Shown: positions 1-9,490 of the stretch, piece by piece
Position numbering within the stretch: position 1 is the first letter of the stretch
How the letters are laid out: each line of letters begins with the position of its first letter
NCBI GenBank assembly: GCA_008828725.1
Contig: MEHQ01003632.1
Span: forward strand, 524,969-588,968
DNA: 64,000 nucleotides
Origin: Saccharina japonica
Taxonomy: Eukaryota; Sar; Phaeophyceae; Laminariales; Laminariaceae
Direction of reading: 5' to 3'
Position numbers and translations under genes: made by a program
Notes under the pieces: generated by a model
Told to the model about the DNA's origin: nothing
Seen by the model: only the letters and a program-made list of their open reading frames with translations
Database searches by the model: none

Positions 1-423
1 GCCTTGGGAGAGAGTCCGAGTCTATCCACGATTTCATGATCCATGTGATCCATGGTCCATGGTCCATGATCCATGATGTTCGTGCGAAATGTAACGCCAA
101 ATCAAACGACACAACAAGTTACGCCGCTCCGCATCACAAGCGCTTCGACGAAATCCTCGAGCTCACAGCTGTTGTTTTTATTTTTTTTTTTAATATAGTT
201 GCGGGTGTTGCTGTTGTACTAAATTGACTTAGCTTGCACACTAACACATACACTACCGGCCCTCTCATAAGAAAACGCCCCACAAGAAACTCGGCCTAAA
301 CATTACGGGGAAAATCAGAAAGTCGACATATATTATACTGAAGTTAGTGTGGGACACACCCCTTTCTAAAATAAGAAAGTAAGCCTAAACCCGATTTCTG
401 GTTTCTTATGAGCGGGCCGGTAC

Positions 424-838
424 TGTTACGGCTGGAGGTGCTTGGATACGGGAAATACAATGATGTGACGTAGCTACCTGAACTAGCTATGCGCGGAGGG
501 CTTAGAGTATGAGTGGGGATCAAGTGGTTGGGCACTCCCTACTACACTCTAATGGAAAGGGGACGGTTGGTCAACCGTCACCTTAAGAAGGTTTCCAAGT
601 CTGATGGCGTATGATATACGGGATCAGCATCTTGGGAACTGGGCAATCACCACGTGTCTTTAGACGCGGCCCCGACGAACGAAAGATAAAGCATTGCCAC
701 ACGCATCACCTCTGTGTCCACATATCGCACGTGTTCCTCGCATATTGCACCCTATTGCACTGTGTATGCTCGAATATCCGCTTTGTCCTCGCTTGGATCA
801 CGGCATCATCGTTTGCCGAAAAGGAGGACGAAACCCCC
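424..838 (+). mobile_element. 5' LTR of Ty3/gypsy element, copy 1
   Basis: Starts TGTTACGGCTGG. It is the counterpart of the 15255-15669 and 22266-22681 repeats that bracket the second copy. A G-rich polypurine tract sits just before the same TG start at 22266, which fixes the left edge. The right edge is less certain: similarity ends in a run of C with no clear terminal CA, and no confident primer-binding site was found after it. Length about 415 bp. Confidence 0.75.
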
Positions 839-1217
839 AGGGCGCAACGGTACCCCCTTCATCACGAAGGACACCACAAGGCCCGATGCCACCCGCAGGC
901 GAGACACCAGAGGAACCCGCAAGTCATCTTCCGACGATGAAGAGGAAGAGTTACCGGAACCAGACGACAGCCAAACGGTTATCACCAGGGCGCTCCGAAA
1001 ACGGAGGGTATGCTTCTACCATGCCCGAGGGGTTTCGTGCCCCCATCAAGAGAGAACATATAATTGCAGATTCTCTCACGATGAACGGGTCGTGCCATAC
1101 CGCCACTACAAGCTGCCGGAGAAACAGGAGGACACCGTATTCGCGATCTCACCCGTCGAACGAGTTCAACTCGAAATGACGCGCGCGTACAGCGGACAGT
1201 GGGAGGCCGACTCTTGA
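714..1217 (+). CDS. Gag-like nucleocapsid fragment with CCCH zinc finger
   Basis: Open frame ending at TGA 1215-1217, beginning inside the LTR with no ATG, so the true start is unknown and most of a normal gag (matrix and capsid) is missing. The part after the LTR, about 125 residues, has a basic stretch, an acidic Ser-Asp-Glu cluster, a basic Arg-Lys stretch, then C-x8-C-x8-C-x3-H (Cys codons 1011, 1038, 1065; His codon 1077). That resembles a CCCH finger, not the usual retroviral CCHC knuckle C-x2-C-x4-H-x4-C. Basic residues plus a zinc finger fit RNA packaging as a nucleocapsid (inference). The reading frame beyond the TGA is the same as that of the protease. Confidence 0.55.
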   Translation: MSTYRTCSSHIAPYCTVYARISALSSLGSRHHRLPKRRTKPPGRNGTPFITKDTTRPDATRRRDTRGTRKSSSDDEEEELPEPDDSQTVITRALRKRRVCFYHARGVSCPHQERTYNCRFSHDERVVPYRHYKLPEKQEDTVFAISPVERVQLEMTRAYSGQWEADS

Positions 1218-2051
1218 GAATGCGCCCTGAGGAGTCCTTCCTTGGGGAACGCAACCGAGTGTCGTGGGAAGAGGCGGGGAGAGCAAGACGCAATGGACAT
1301 CCCGTGTATAGCTCCCGTCGCCGAGAAATCGACAACAAAGCAAGTATGGGTGAAAGCGGTTGTATGGCACCCAACCAACATGAGCCTCCGCATGACGGTC
1401 GTGGTGCTCATCGACACGGGGGCTGGGGGGGGGAATTACGCGTCCAAGGCTTTCGTGCGCTCTATCGAGCAGAACGCAAGGGGGGGGGAATCGATCATGA
1501 GCACGCGGGGGAGAGGCCTTTTGCGCGCAGCTAACCCAACGAACAGCGCGGTACCACCTATGGATATATTGGGTTCCACCGACATCCCGCTGGTTTTTCC
1601 GCCAGAAGACCAGGTACGCAACGTCACAGTCAGGGGAGTAGAAGGGTTACCCTACGGATTAATAGTCGGGGCCGCTTTTCTTCGGCAAAATGGGAGCATG
1701 ATCAATTTCGCCGATGGGGGAGGGTTCAGACCTACCCCAGGGTCTCCGTGGGTGTCGTTTGTAACAGCGGGGAACCAACAAGCGGGTGAGGGGGGGACTA
1801 ACGCAACAGGCTGGCATGCGGCGCCGGCTAAGAAAAGAGCAAAAGGCTGGGGTAGGGAACAGACGATGACCGAACGACAGAGAAAATGTCTGCTCTCTGG
1901 GAGCATTTCTGCGCCGTCAAACCGGACAGCTCAGAAAGGGAACCACAGGACATTGCACCCCCATCTACGGTGCCGGTTTTGGGAGATGCAGCATGGGAGG
2001 ACGACGGCACCCTGCAGTGGAAACTGTTTGCAGGGAGGCAAGTCCGGGTAG
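1218..2051 (+). CDS. Retroviral-type aspartic protease region
   Basis: Same frame as the gag-like segment, directly after its TGA; no ATG lies early in it. The catalytic motif is LIDTGAGGGNYAS (Asp codon at 1413). About 80 residues on, GLIVGAAFLRQNGSMINF matches the conserved hydrophobic-Gly segment of retropepsins. It would cleave the Gag-Pol polyprotein inside the particle. The last part of this frame, from about 1856, overlaps the reverse-transcriptase frame and is probably a shadow there. Going on to pol needs a -1 shift or re-initiation at ATG 1886. A run of 7 G near 1790 has 6 G in copy 2, so an indel may have displaced the original frame. Confidence 0.7.
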   Translation, partial: ECALRSPSLGNATECRGKRRGEQDAMDIPCIAPVAEKSTTKQVWVKAVVWHPTNMSLRMTVVVLIDTGAGGGNYASKAFVRSIEQNARGGESIMSTRGRGLLRAANPTNSAVPPMDILGSTDIPLVFPPEDQVRNVTVRGVEGLPYGLIVGAAFLRQNGSMINFADGGGFRPTPGSPWVSFVTAGNQQAGEGGTNATGWHAAPAKKRAKGWGREQTMTERQRKCLLSGSISAPSNRTAQKGNHRTLHPHLRCRFWEMQHGRTTAPCSGNCLQGGKSG

Positions 2052-5000
2052 ACGGCTTTGTCAGCATACAGACAGAAGCGTTTGCCAAGGGACCACAACC
2101 GCAAGAAAGACAGCTGGTACTGGTTACACCGGTTTCCCGGTCCGACTTGGGATTGGGCGCTGAATTGGGCGTGGCGAGAGGAGTCCAATGGTGGTATCCG
2201 TACACACCCTTGCAATGCAAAATCGTCAATGTCACAAACGCTCCAAAAACCCTGCAAAGGGGGACCATCGTGGCCAACGTATACGCCATGAACGCCAGAG
2301 ACGTGGAACGAATGCAGTTATTGGTGGAACCGCCAACCCCGGACCACGAGCCGGAACGCCCACTTCCGAGCCCGGACCCCGGGGGCACCAGCAAAGAACA
2401 GTCCGACGCTCCACCAAAACGAATTAATCTGACTGAAGCAAACATAGGACAAGTCAGTCCAGGCATCAAGGCGCAGATACTCACGATGCTAAAGGAATAT
2501 CGCGACAAAGACGTGTTTGCGCTAGACCCCAAGAACGTGGCAGCTTGCAAAGGCCCTCCGATGGAGCTTCCACTGATCGACGAGAACTGCATTCCATACG
2601 CTGCAAAACAGCGAAGGTGGTCGCCAGCCGAAGTCAAGATGATCCAGGAAGAAATCGAGAAGTTAGCCAAGGCTGGCGTGATCAGACGGTCGACCTCGCC
2701 GTGGGCGGCAGCCCTAGTTATGGTCCTCAAGAAGGACGGTATGGCCAGGATGTGTCAAGACTTCAGAGTGCTGAATTCGTGCTTACTGTCCAACAGCGGT
2801 CTTTTAGGGGACGCTAACATCATTCACAGCGCGATGGGGTACTGCGGGTGTACAACGTCTATCGATCTGGCGTCCGGCTTCCACCAGATACCACTCGCAG
2901 AAAAGGATAAGCACAAGACGGCGTTTCGCGACGCGCACGGGGAACTGTGGGAGCTCAACCGCTGCGGCTTCGGTCTCAAGACGCTCCCAGCTGCATTCGC
3001 AGCCCGCGTAGGTGCGGCTCTTGGAGGCCTTAAGGGCAAAGGGGTCCAAAACTGGCTAGACGATATCATCGTATACACCCCAACAATCGAGGGCCACCTC
3101 GAACTGGTGGGTAAGGTGTTGGAGGCACTCTGGGAAGCGGGACTGTCGGTCAACCTCGCAAAATGCCGGTGGTTCTGCTCACAACAAGAATTCTTGGGGA
3201 TGGTGGTGGACAGGCTGGGTCTGCGTCCGGCTCCGTCCAAAATCGAAGCAGTCGCGAACCTCAGACCAGCGTCTACGGTGGAAGAACTTCGAGCTCTGCT
3301 AGGCATGGCAGGGTTCTTGCGAAAGTTCGTGCCTCGTTTCAGCGAGATAGTGGCGCCCCTCACGGATATTCTCAGGAACCCAGACTTCTCGTCCAAGAGG
3401 GCGAGAAAGCACAAGATACCTTGGGGCCCGGCGCAGGACGAGGCGCTGGCGAAGCTCATCCACTGTTTAACATCGCCCCCAATCCTGATCCTACCGGACT
3501 GGCTCAGGGCGTTCAACCTTCACACAGACGCCAGCGAGTCGGGAGCGGGGGCAGCACTCACGCAAACTCTGGAGGGCGCCGAGCGGGTAGTGGCGTATGC
3601 GAGCCACCGATGGTCGCGATCAGACTCCAAACGATCACCAACCGAGAGAGAGGTAATGGCGGTTCTATGGGCCGTGGAACATTTCAGGCCTTATCTGTGG
3701 GGGAGAAAGTTCACACTGATAACAGACTGCTCGGCGATCACGTGGCTGTTCAAGAGCCAAAACCTCTCGGCCAAATTGCACAGGTATTCTCTGCGGATGA
3801 TGGAGTTTGACATGGAATTACAGTGGAGGGCCGGACAAAACCACCTCCTTCCGGACGCACTTTTGCGGCTTCCCCGCTTCGAGGTGCGGGGAGAAGACAT
3901 CGACGACTCATTCCCGGGAGACATGCCCGACCGGCAGGCATACCGAGGGCCAAGGGGACCCGTCTTGGACGGGGTGCTTCTCAGCGAAATGGGGTTAGAC
4001 GGGACTGACGTACCGCCCCCTGAGAGCGTGGCGGCAGTAGCGGGAGCCATCGCCACGCCGGGCATGTCCTTGGGGGCAAGTATGGAGGCCGAAACGGACC
4101 GCGCGGAACTGCAGGCGGCACCAGAGAGACCAACGGCAGTGGTCCTCGGCTGCGGGGGGGGGGGCAGCATCCTCGCGGCACAGGAACTGGTCGACGTAAA
4201 AGCCGCCACGGACCACGACTGGAGAGCACTGGAATGCGTCAGGACCAACGGAATAGGGGGGATGATTCGGTTGGTGAGAACTAAGCCGGGCGACGAAGAG
4301 TGCGCGGCTCTCCTACACGAGGTGGGCCCAAGTGTGGTGATAGGCAACGTGGGACCGGGGGAAAGCGGGGCCAACATCGTACAGGCGTTTGTGCGCTCGG
4401 GAGCCAGGACCCTCCTCCTGGAATGTACGCCGCAACTACCGAAGTCAGCACTGTGGTACAACAACGTGCAACCCATGCTGGAAGAGTCCTATCAGACGGA
4501 GATATCAGAGCTCAAGGCAAGCAGCGTGGGAGTTCCGTCAGGGAGAAAACGAACGTTCGTGACCGCCACGGCCACTGCGGGAACCCCGAGAGCCAAGGAG
4601 AAACTCGAGGCGTGGAAAAGAGGGATGGAGAGGGCCGTCAGTTCCATCACTTCCTTTGGGAGCGTCTTAGGCCTCAACGGAACATATTTCCTGAAGAGGG
4701 GCACCGGCGTAAGAGCTGTCTTTTCGTTCGAAGACCATATTCTCTCCACAACCAGGACCCACGTCATGGGCGAGAAGCCTCCAATAGGAACGTATCAGCC
4801 CCACGCGGCGGACTCAGGTGGCATAGCGGCCGCCGAGGAACTCACTCTGGAGGACTTTGCGAAGGTAACTACCGGACAGGAGGGGTATGCGATCCCACCC
4901 ACGGTCAGTCGAGGAGCAGCGGCGACCGTGCTCGCCAACTTCACCATGCCACCCATGGTAAGGGAGGCGCTGGGGGGGTTGGCAGTACAGAACTTGCTGA

Positions 5001-6298
5001 CGGCGCGAACGCCCGAGGAGACGAAGGTCGACGAAGATGTTTGCGAGGGACTAGCCGCCTTACAGCTGGAGGAAGTAGCAACGGTGACACGCGCGGTTAC
5101 CCGGGCGGCCACCCGAGGGCTCACGGAAGCAGCAGACCAGCCACAGCCGAGCCAGGAGCCGACGCAGACGCCGACGCCACCCACCGAGACCGGGATGGCC
5201 AAAGAGGGACACAAGGAGGTGGCAGAGCTGCCAAGCACACCGCGGACCCGAGAGCCACCTAAACCGCAGGCGTCGACACCAAAGTCACCACCATCACCGC
5301 AACGGAGGAGCCCTCTCGTTACTCAGACGACACGTCTGTTGAAAGACCATGCGTACCTCGCGGATAGGCAGAAACGAGACGCGATCCTTGGTCCCATGTT
5401 CGAAGAGTCAGGCTCAGTGGAAGAAAAGTACGTGACGGACGACAACGGGGTCCTGTGGTACGCACCTAGGGGACAAAAACCCACTTTGGCGATACCAAGG
5501 ACGTTGATACCGGGGGTACTCTCCCTGATTCACAGCACCTTCGGCCACCCGGGCGTGGCCCGCACCACGCTGCTTGTACGGGAGAAATACAGCTGGCCGA
5601 CGCTGCGGAAGGACGTCCGACAGTACGTGTTGTCGTGCGGGTGCCGCCGTAGGAAACGGACAAACAGCCGCAAGGTTTGGATGATGCCGGCCCGATTCCT
5701 GCGACCGTGGGAAGTCCTGGAAATTGACATTGAGGATTTCCACCAAGTGTCATCAAGTGGCAACCGATACCTGTTGGTTGTGGTCGACAGAGCCAGCAAG
5801 TTCCTGTTTGCGTACCCCTTAGCCTCTAAGGGCGCGCTGGAAGTCAGCCGGAAACTGATGGAGCTGATGCTGACCTTCGGCGTGCCCCAGTCGATCAGGA
5901 GCGACGGTGGGGGGGAGTTCACGGCGCAAGTGGTTGGCCATTTGTGTAGATGGTTGAACGTGACTCTAACGCACGGCCCTGCAGACTTCGCCCGGAGCCA
6001 AGGCGCCGCGGAGCGAATGGGAGGTTGGCTCCAGGAGGTTTTGTCGATACTCTGCCAGAAATGGCCGTTACGGTGGGACCATTATGTGCTCCCCGCCTGC
6101 TGGATCCAGCGGGTGACACCAGACCCGGCGCTGCCAGCCAACACGACACCCTTCCGGATCCTGTTCGGCCGCGACGCCCGGACGCAAATCGATACGATGA
6201 CACTCAACATCGATGGAGCCGACTTGATGTACTCGTGTCGATTGAGTCAATACGAGATGCTCCTCACCGCCGCCGAAAATGCTGCTGTTGCAAGGTGA
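1886..6298 (+). CDS. Ty3/gypsy Pol: RT, RNase H, methyltransferase-like domain, integrase (3' truncated)
   Basis: An open frame of 1470 codons; residues to about 1446 belong to the element, the rest reads into foreign DNA after 6225. In order: a beta-rich linker (about 30-170); RT (about 230-420) with IDLASGFHQI (Asp327) and WLDDIIVY (Asp392-Asp393); RNase H (about 540-675) with TDAS (Asp548), TERE, ITDC and PDAL; a C5-methyltransferase-like domain (about 750-1035); a Pro/Thr-rich linker; integrase from about 1210 with an H-x4-H...C-x-C zinc region and a D,D-35-E triad (Asp1281, Asp1340, Glu1376). The zinc region has C-x-C where C-x2-C is usual, and RNase H reads DALLR rather than DALSR. The C-terminal chromo-like and Tudor-like parts seen in copy 2 are missing, so this copy is probably not autonomous although its RT residues are intact. 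Confidence 0.88.
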   Translation: MSALWEHFCAVKPDSSEREPQDIAPPSTVPVLGDAAWEDDGTLQWKLFAGRQVRVDGFVSIQTEAFAKGPQPQERQLVLVTPVSRSDLGLGAELGVARGVQWWYPYTPLQCKIVNVTNAPKTLQRGTIVANVYAMNARDVERMQLLVEPPTPDHEPERPLPSPDPGGTSKEQSDAPPKRINLTEANIGQVSPGIKAQILTMLKEYRDKDVFALDPKNVAACKGPPMELPLIDENCIPYAAKQRRWSPAEVKMIQEEIEKLAKAGVIRRSTSPWAAALVMVLKKDGMARMCQDFRVLNSCLLSNSGLLGDANIIHSAMGYCGCTTSIDLASGFHQIPLAEKDKHKTAFRDAHGELWELNRCGFGLKTLPAAFAARVGAALGGLKGKGVQNWLDDIIVYTPTIEGHLELVGKVLEALWEAGLSVNLAKCRWFCSQQEFLGMVVDRLGLRPAPSKIEAVANLRPASTVEELRALLGMAGFLRKFVPRFSEIVAPLTDILRNPDFSSKRARKHKIPWGPAQDEALAKLIHCLTSPPILILPDWLRAFNLHTDASESGAGAALTQTLEGAERVVAYASHRWSRSDSKRSPTEREVMAVLWAVEHFRPYLWGRKFTLITDCSAITWLFKSQNLSAKLHRYSLRMMEFDMELQWRAGQNHLLPDALLRLPRFEVRGEDIDDSFPGDMPDRQAYRGPRGPVLDGVLLSEMGLDGTDVPPPESVAAVAGAIATPGMSLGASMEAETDRAELQAAPERPTAVVLGCGGGGSILAAQELVDVKAATDHDWRALECVRTNGIGGMIRLVRTKPGDEECAALLHEVGPSVVIGNVGPGESGANIVQAFVRSGARTLLLECTPQLPKSALWYNNVQPMLEESYQTEISELKASSVGVPSGRKRTFVTATATAGTPRAKEKLEAWKRGMERAVSSITSFGSVLGLNGTYFLKRGTGVRAVFSFEDHILSTTRTHVMGEKPPIGTYQPHAADSGGIAAAEELTLEDFAKVTTGQEGYAIPPTVSRGAAATVLANFTMPPMVREALGGLAVQNLLTARTPEETKVDEDVCEGLAALQLEEVATVTRAVTRAATRGLTEAADQPQPSQEPTQTPTPPTETGMAKEGHKEVAELPSTPRTREPPKPQASTPKSPPSPQRRSPLVTQTTRLLKDHAYLADRQKRDAILGPMFEESGSVEEKYVTDDNGVLWYAPRGQKPTLAIPRTLIPGVLSLIHSTFGHPGVARTTLLVREKYSWPTLRKDVRQYVLSCGCRRRKRTNSRKVWMMPARFLRPWEVLEIDIEDFHQVSSSGNRYLLVVVDRASKFLFAYPLASKGALEVSRKLMELMLTFGVPQSIRSDGGGEFTAQVVGHLCRWLNVTLTHGPADFARSQGAAERMGGWLQEVLSILCQKWPLRWDHYVLPACWIQRVTPDPALPANTTPFRILFGRDARTQIDTMTLNIDGADLMYSCRLSQYEMLLTAAENAAVAR
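4139..4990 (+). other. Degenerate C5-cytosine DNA methyltransferase-like domain inside Pol
   Basis: Pol residues about 752-1035. Against the motif order of bacterial and eukaryotic C5 enzymes: motif I (SAM-binding FAGxGG) matches VVLGCGGGG; the acidic motif II region matches TDHDWRALE; motif IV (GGPPCQ) matches VVIGNVGPGESG, with the catalytic Cys absent; motif VI (ENV) matches LLLECTP, Glu846 kept; motif VIII (GxPQxRxRxF) matches GVPSGRKRTF at 882-891; the segment before motif X matches ELTLEDFAKV; motif X matches NFTMPPMVREALGGL at about 1018. Order and spacing agree along the whole domain. The family transfers methyl from S-adenosylmethionine to DNA cytosine; without the Pro-Cys nucleophile this copy is predicted inactive and may bind DNA or SAM only. 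The alignment was made by eye. Confidence 0.72.
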
Positions 6299-7025
6299 TG
6301 GCTGCGTGTTCATGCTACATCAATAATCATGTTGCACTTGGGTTGGGGGCCTGAGTTGTATGGCGGGGCTTTACGCTGCTGTCGCAGAGCTAGCGCTGTG
6401 CGATGTGCATTCTTGCCTACTCGAACGGTCACACTATCAGGATTCGCAGATAAAAGGCCCAGAAGATTACTACCAACTAGTGTATTATGTACTTTGTAAG
6501 AAACGTTGCGGAGTACACCGTTTGAGAGTAACCATCCCTCAAGCTGGTCGTTCTGCGTAGGGTGAAATCATATTTTGGCATCGTATACAACTCAATGGGG
6601 ACGTTTTTCATTCAGATCCATAGAAGGCCCCCTATTCCGACTTTCAAATATGTCTATCAATAATATGGACAACAACAACAATGATTCGAGTGTTTTTTAT
6701 ACCTGTACAACATATGACGTTTGACGACTCGAGCGGAGCAATAGGCTACTACGCAAATGCCGACAGCCCACGGAACAACATATCTGTGGCGAACGGTGAA
6801 CACCCATGATATCCATTTCCAGCTATCCCATAAGGCAGCAGTATGAGCCTCATACGACCCTGATGTAGGGAATCTATCTACCCTATTATTGTAACAGCTG
6901 CTAAGGTGGGAAGGGGCGAGCTAGACGTGCTACTTCATTGTATCGCCTTTTTATAGATATAGCTATGATATTGGTGAAATTGTTTCCAGACTTTGCTTCA
7001 TCTACGGATCTCTCCCGGATGTAAA
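6225..7025 (+). repeat. 801-bp direct repeat, unit 1
   Basis: Nearly identical to 7124-7924, with 98 bp between the units. Its first base is exactly the point where the retrotransposon pol sequence is cut. No terminal inverted repeats, primer site or polypurine tract were seen, so the units are not clearly LTRs. Confidence 0.9.
6360..6560 (+). CDS. Small ORF of unknown function in the 801-bp repeat
   Basis: ATG start, 66 codons, found unchanged in the second unit (7259-7459). The product has five Cys and a basic C-terminus; no signal peptide, membrane segment or known motif was recognised. Identity of the two copies probably reflects a recent duplication, not selection. It may be a chance ORF. 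Confidence 0.2.
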   Translation: MAGLYAAVAELALCDVHSCLLERSHYQDSQIKGPEDYYQLVYYVLCKKRCGVHRLRVTIPQAGRSA

Positions 7026-7123
7026 GTGTTTGTAGATTTTTATGATGATGTGTGCTGTGGCTGTGTTCTCGATACAGTCCGGAAAATACGGAGGTTGATC
7101 ATTCGTTTTCTGGTTCGTGCGTA

Positions 7124-7924
7124 TGATGTACTCGTGTCGATTGAGTCAATACGAGATGCTCCTCACCGCCGCCGAAAATGCTGCTGTTGCAAGGTGATGG
7201 CTGCGTGTTCATGCTACATCAATAATCATGTTGCACTTGGGTTGGGGGCCTGAGTTGTATGGCGGGGCTTTACGCTGCTGTCGCAGAGCTAGCGCTGTGC
7301 GATGTGCATTCTTGCCTACTCGAACGGTCACACTATCAGGATTCGCAGATAAAAGGCCCAGAAGATTACTACCAACTAGTGTATTATGTACTTTGTAAGA
7401 AACGTTGCGGAGTACACCGTTTGAGAGTAACCATCCCTCAAGCTGGTCGTTCTGCGTAGGGTGAAATCATATTTTGGCATCGTATACAACTCAATNGGGA
7501 CGTTTTTCATTCAGATCCATAGAAGGCCCCCTATTCCGACTTTCAAATATGTCTATCAATAATATGGACAACAACAACAATGATTCGAGTGTTTTTTATA
7601 CCTGTACAACATATGACGTTTGACGACTCGAGCGGAGCAATAGGCTACTACGCAAATGCCGACAGCCCACGGAACAACATATCTGTGGCGAACGGTGAAC
7701 ACCCATGATATCCATTTCCAGCTATCCCATAAGGCAGCAGTATGAGCCACATACGACCCTGATGTAGGGAATCTATCTACCCTATTCTTGTAACAGCTGC
7801 TAAGGTGGGAAGGGGCGAGCTAGACATGCTACTTCATTGTATCGCCTTTTTATAGATATAACTATGATATTGGTGAAATTATTTCCAGACTTTGCTTCAT
7901 CTACGGATCTCTCCCGGATGTAAA
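7124..7924 (+). repeat. 801-bp direct repeat, unit 2
   Basis: Second unit, with an ambiguous base (N) at 7496 where unit 1 has G, and a few substitutions. Downstream sequence (from 7925) is unrelated to the retrotransposon, so the missing pol 3' end does not resume here. Confidence 0.9.
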
Positions 7925-8893
7925 AGCCTTCTCGTGTGTTTTTTTGGTCGGCGCGCGTGTCCGCTTCGACCGTAGCGGGCGGGAACGACGATACTCTCGC
8001 CCGGCGCCGCACGCGATCGTGCGAGGGCTCGACATCCGAATCTAAAGCAGGTATTTTCGCACTCTGTGAGCTCTGTCCGCCATCTCGGCGTTTTAACGCA
8101 ACTCCTTGCCACAGCAAAAAAAAATGATCGTGAGTCCTTCGGGGGAATGCTCTCCGGCCTCCAGTGCCTCGGAAGGGTGGACCACTTTGCCGGCACCGCC
8201 GTAAGGGGGAACCTGTGCGGACGAAGGCAAGGTTGGAATATACGAGATGTTTCGCACTCCTGGCACATCAACGTCGTACATCTTGCGTTTCGGCTAGGTA
8301 TAGTACGTCAGAAAACGTCATCGTTCCGTTTTTGGAGAGCACTCGAAAAAGAGCAAATTATCAGCGATTTTTTCGTGATTACAAGCGCGAGCATGACCGA
8401 CGGGCACTGGTGGTCTCAGCGGTGTAGAGAGGATAGGGTAGAGGAGCAGTGGCCGGTGTGGCATCTTGCAGTCCCCTCCTCGTGGAGGGGAGACGGTCGC
8501 ACGAAGCCGACTATGAAGAGGGAAACAACACGAACGCAAACGACGTGGACTGCCTCCTCTGGACGAAACGTCAAGGACTATTAAAACACTTTAATACAAG
8601 ATGGCCAGAAAAGGGGGTGGCTGTACCCTGGCTGCTTCCTAAGTGTGTTATATTTGTTTCTACAACGACAGAATGGGAGTTTCCTCTTCGCTGGAGCATC
8701 GAATGTGCGGGTTTGCAGAGCCGTGGATTCATCCGCCGATGCCCTGCTACATCGGCTAAGAGTGAAAGGCGGATCATACATACAAACCTGTATATAATAA
8801 TCAGATATGTACACTTTCAACGCAGCGGAGTCCGCCGATGGAGCGAAAGGCGAGCCCTATGAATTGATTCCACATATCAGATATGCATACTCG
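7925..8893. other. No recognisable gene
   Basis: GC-rich at first, then mixed. Several frames stay open for 130-170 codons around 8066-8862, but they lack ATG starts, domain motifs or paired splice sites. I see nothing I can name. Confidence 0.3.
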
Positions 8894-9140
8894 GAAGCGT
8901 GCTACGGGAGAGGTTGCACTGTTTGGCTGAATCGTTTTCTGAACGATCGGGCTCCTTAACCCAAATTCGTCGGACTTTCAATTTTGAGATGAAATATGTT
9001 TCAGAGTATACTTCGGTCACGAGATTTCGCATCCGACAGCACTTTTATTTTCCTCCAAAACCATTTTTTCCGTGAGTCATAACGCTCCGTAAGTGAGCAG
9101 CTCAGAAAAAGCATGGTGCACCTCTATCGTAGCATGCGTC
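8894..9140 (+). mobile_element. TIR element family A, copy 1
   Basis: About 250 bp. The left end contains GCGTGCTACGGGAGAGGT and the right end the near inverse ACCTCTATCGTAGCATGC. Inside it shares 'ctccttaacccaaattcgtc' and 'gacgctcc..aagtgagcagctcagaaaaa' with copies at 27897, 32892 and 38312. No coding capacity; a non-autonomous DNA transposon by structure. Confidence 0.6.
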
Positions 9141-9245
9141 CTCGTGCAACCAGCACCCGCCACAAGAAGCGCTAGGTAGACAAAAACACACACTGCAATG
9201 GCGGAGTGTTGTCTTACGTACTTTAAAAGGAACATGTTAGGCAGT

Positions 9246-9490
9246 AGGAGTCCTGGTATATGGTATCACTCAAAATTTACATCGTGTGTGGGTAAATAGC
9301 GTGTTGTTTGGCGGCGTACGTTGTGCTGATTCATACCTGGTTTTTATTGTGGGTGTTAAATGTACCCGCACCTAGAAACACCTGGCAGTACGAGTCGTGG
9401 TACATGGTATCTCTCGTGGATCCTATCGTGCGTGGGTGTACGACGTGTTGTTCTCCAGCGTAGAGTGGCTGATAGATACCTGCTATTTGT
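9246..9490 (+). repeat. Diverged tandem duplication, about 143-bp spacing
   Basis: 9246-9345 and 9389-9490 align along their length (shared pattern: tggta.atggtatc.ctc, then atcgtg.gtgggt, then gtgttgtt) with many substitutions. An old local duplication; no gene recognised. Confidence 0.5.

Larger units (their letters stand above)
1..6224 (+). repeat. Segmental duplication, copy 1
   Basis: Matches 14832-21055 at a constant offset of 14831 (local indels aside). The match covers the element and also 423 bases of flank upstream of the 5' LTR, so the locus was duplicated together with its flank. The copies differ by scattered substitutions and one-base indels. The left end lies outside the window; the right end is the break at 6224/6225. 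Confidence 0.9.

Noticed and set aside
1828..4476. Long minus-strand frames opposite pol (1828-2730, 2824-3516, 3691-4476)
   Set aside because: They are antisense shadows of GC-rich pol codons, repeat in copy 2, and have no domain of their own.
6225..7924. 801-bp direct repeats as an LTR pair
   Set aside because: Only 98 bp between them, no TG...CA ends, no primer site or polypurine tract.
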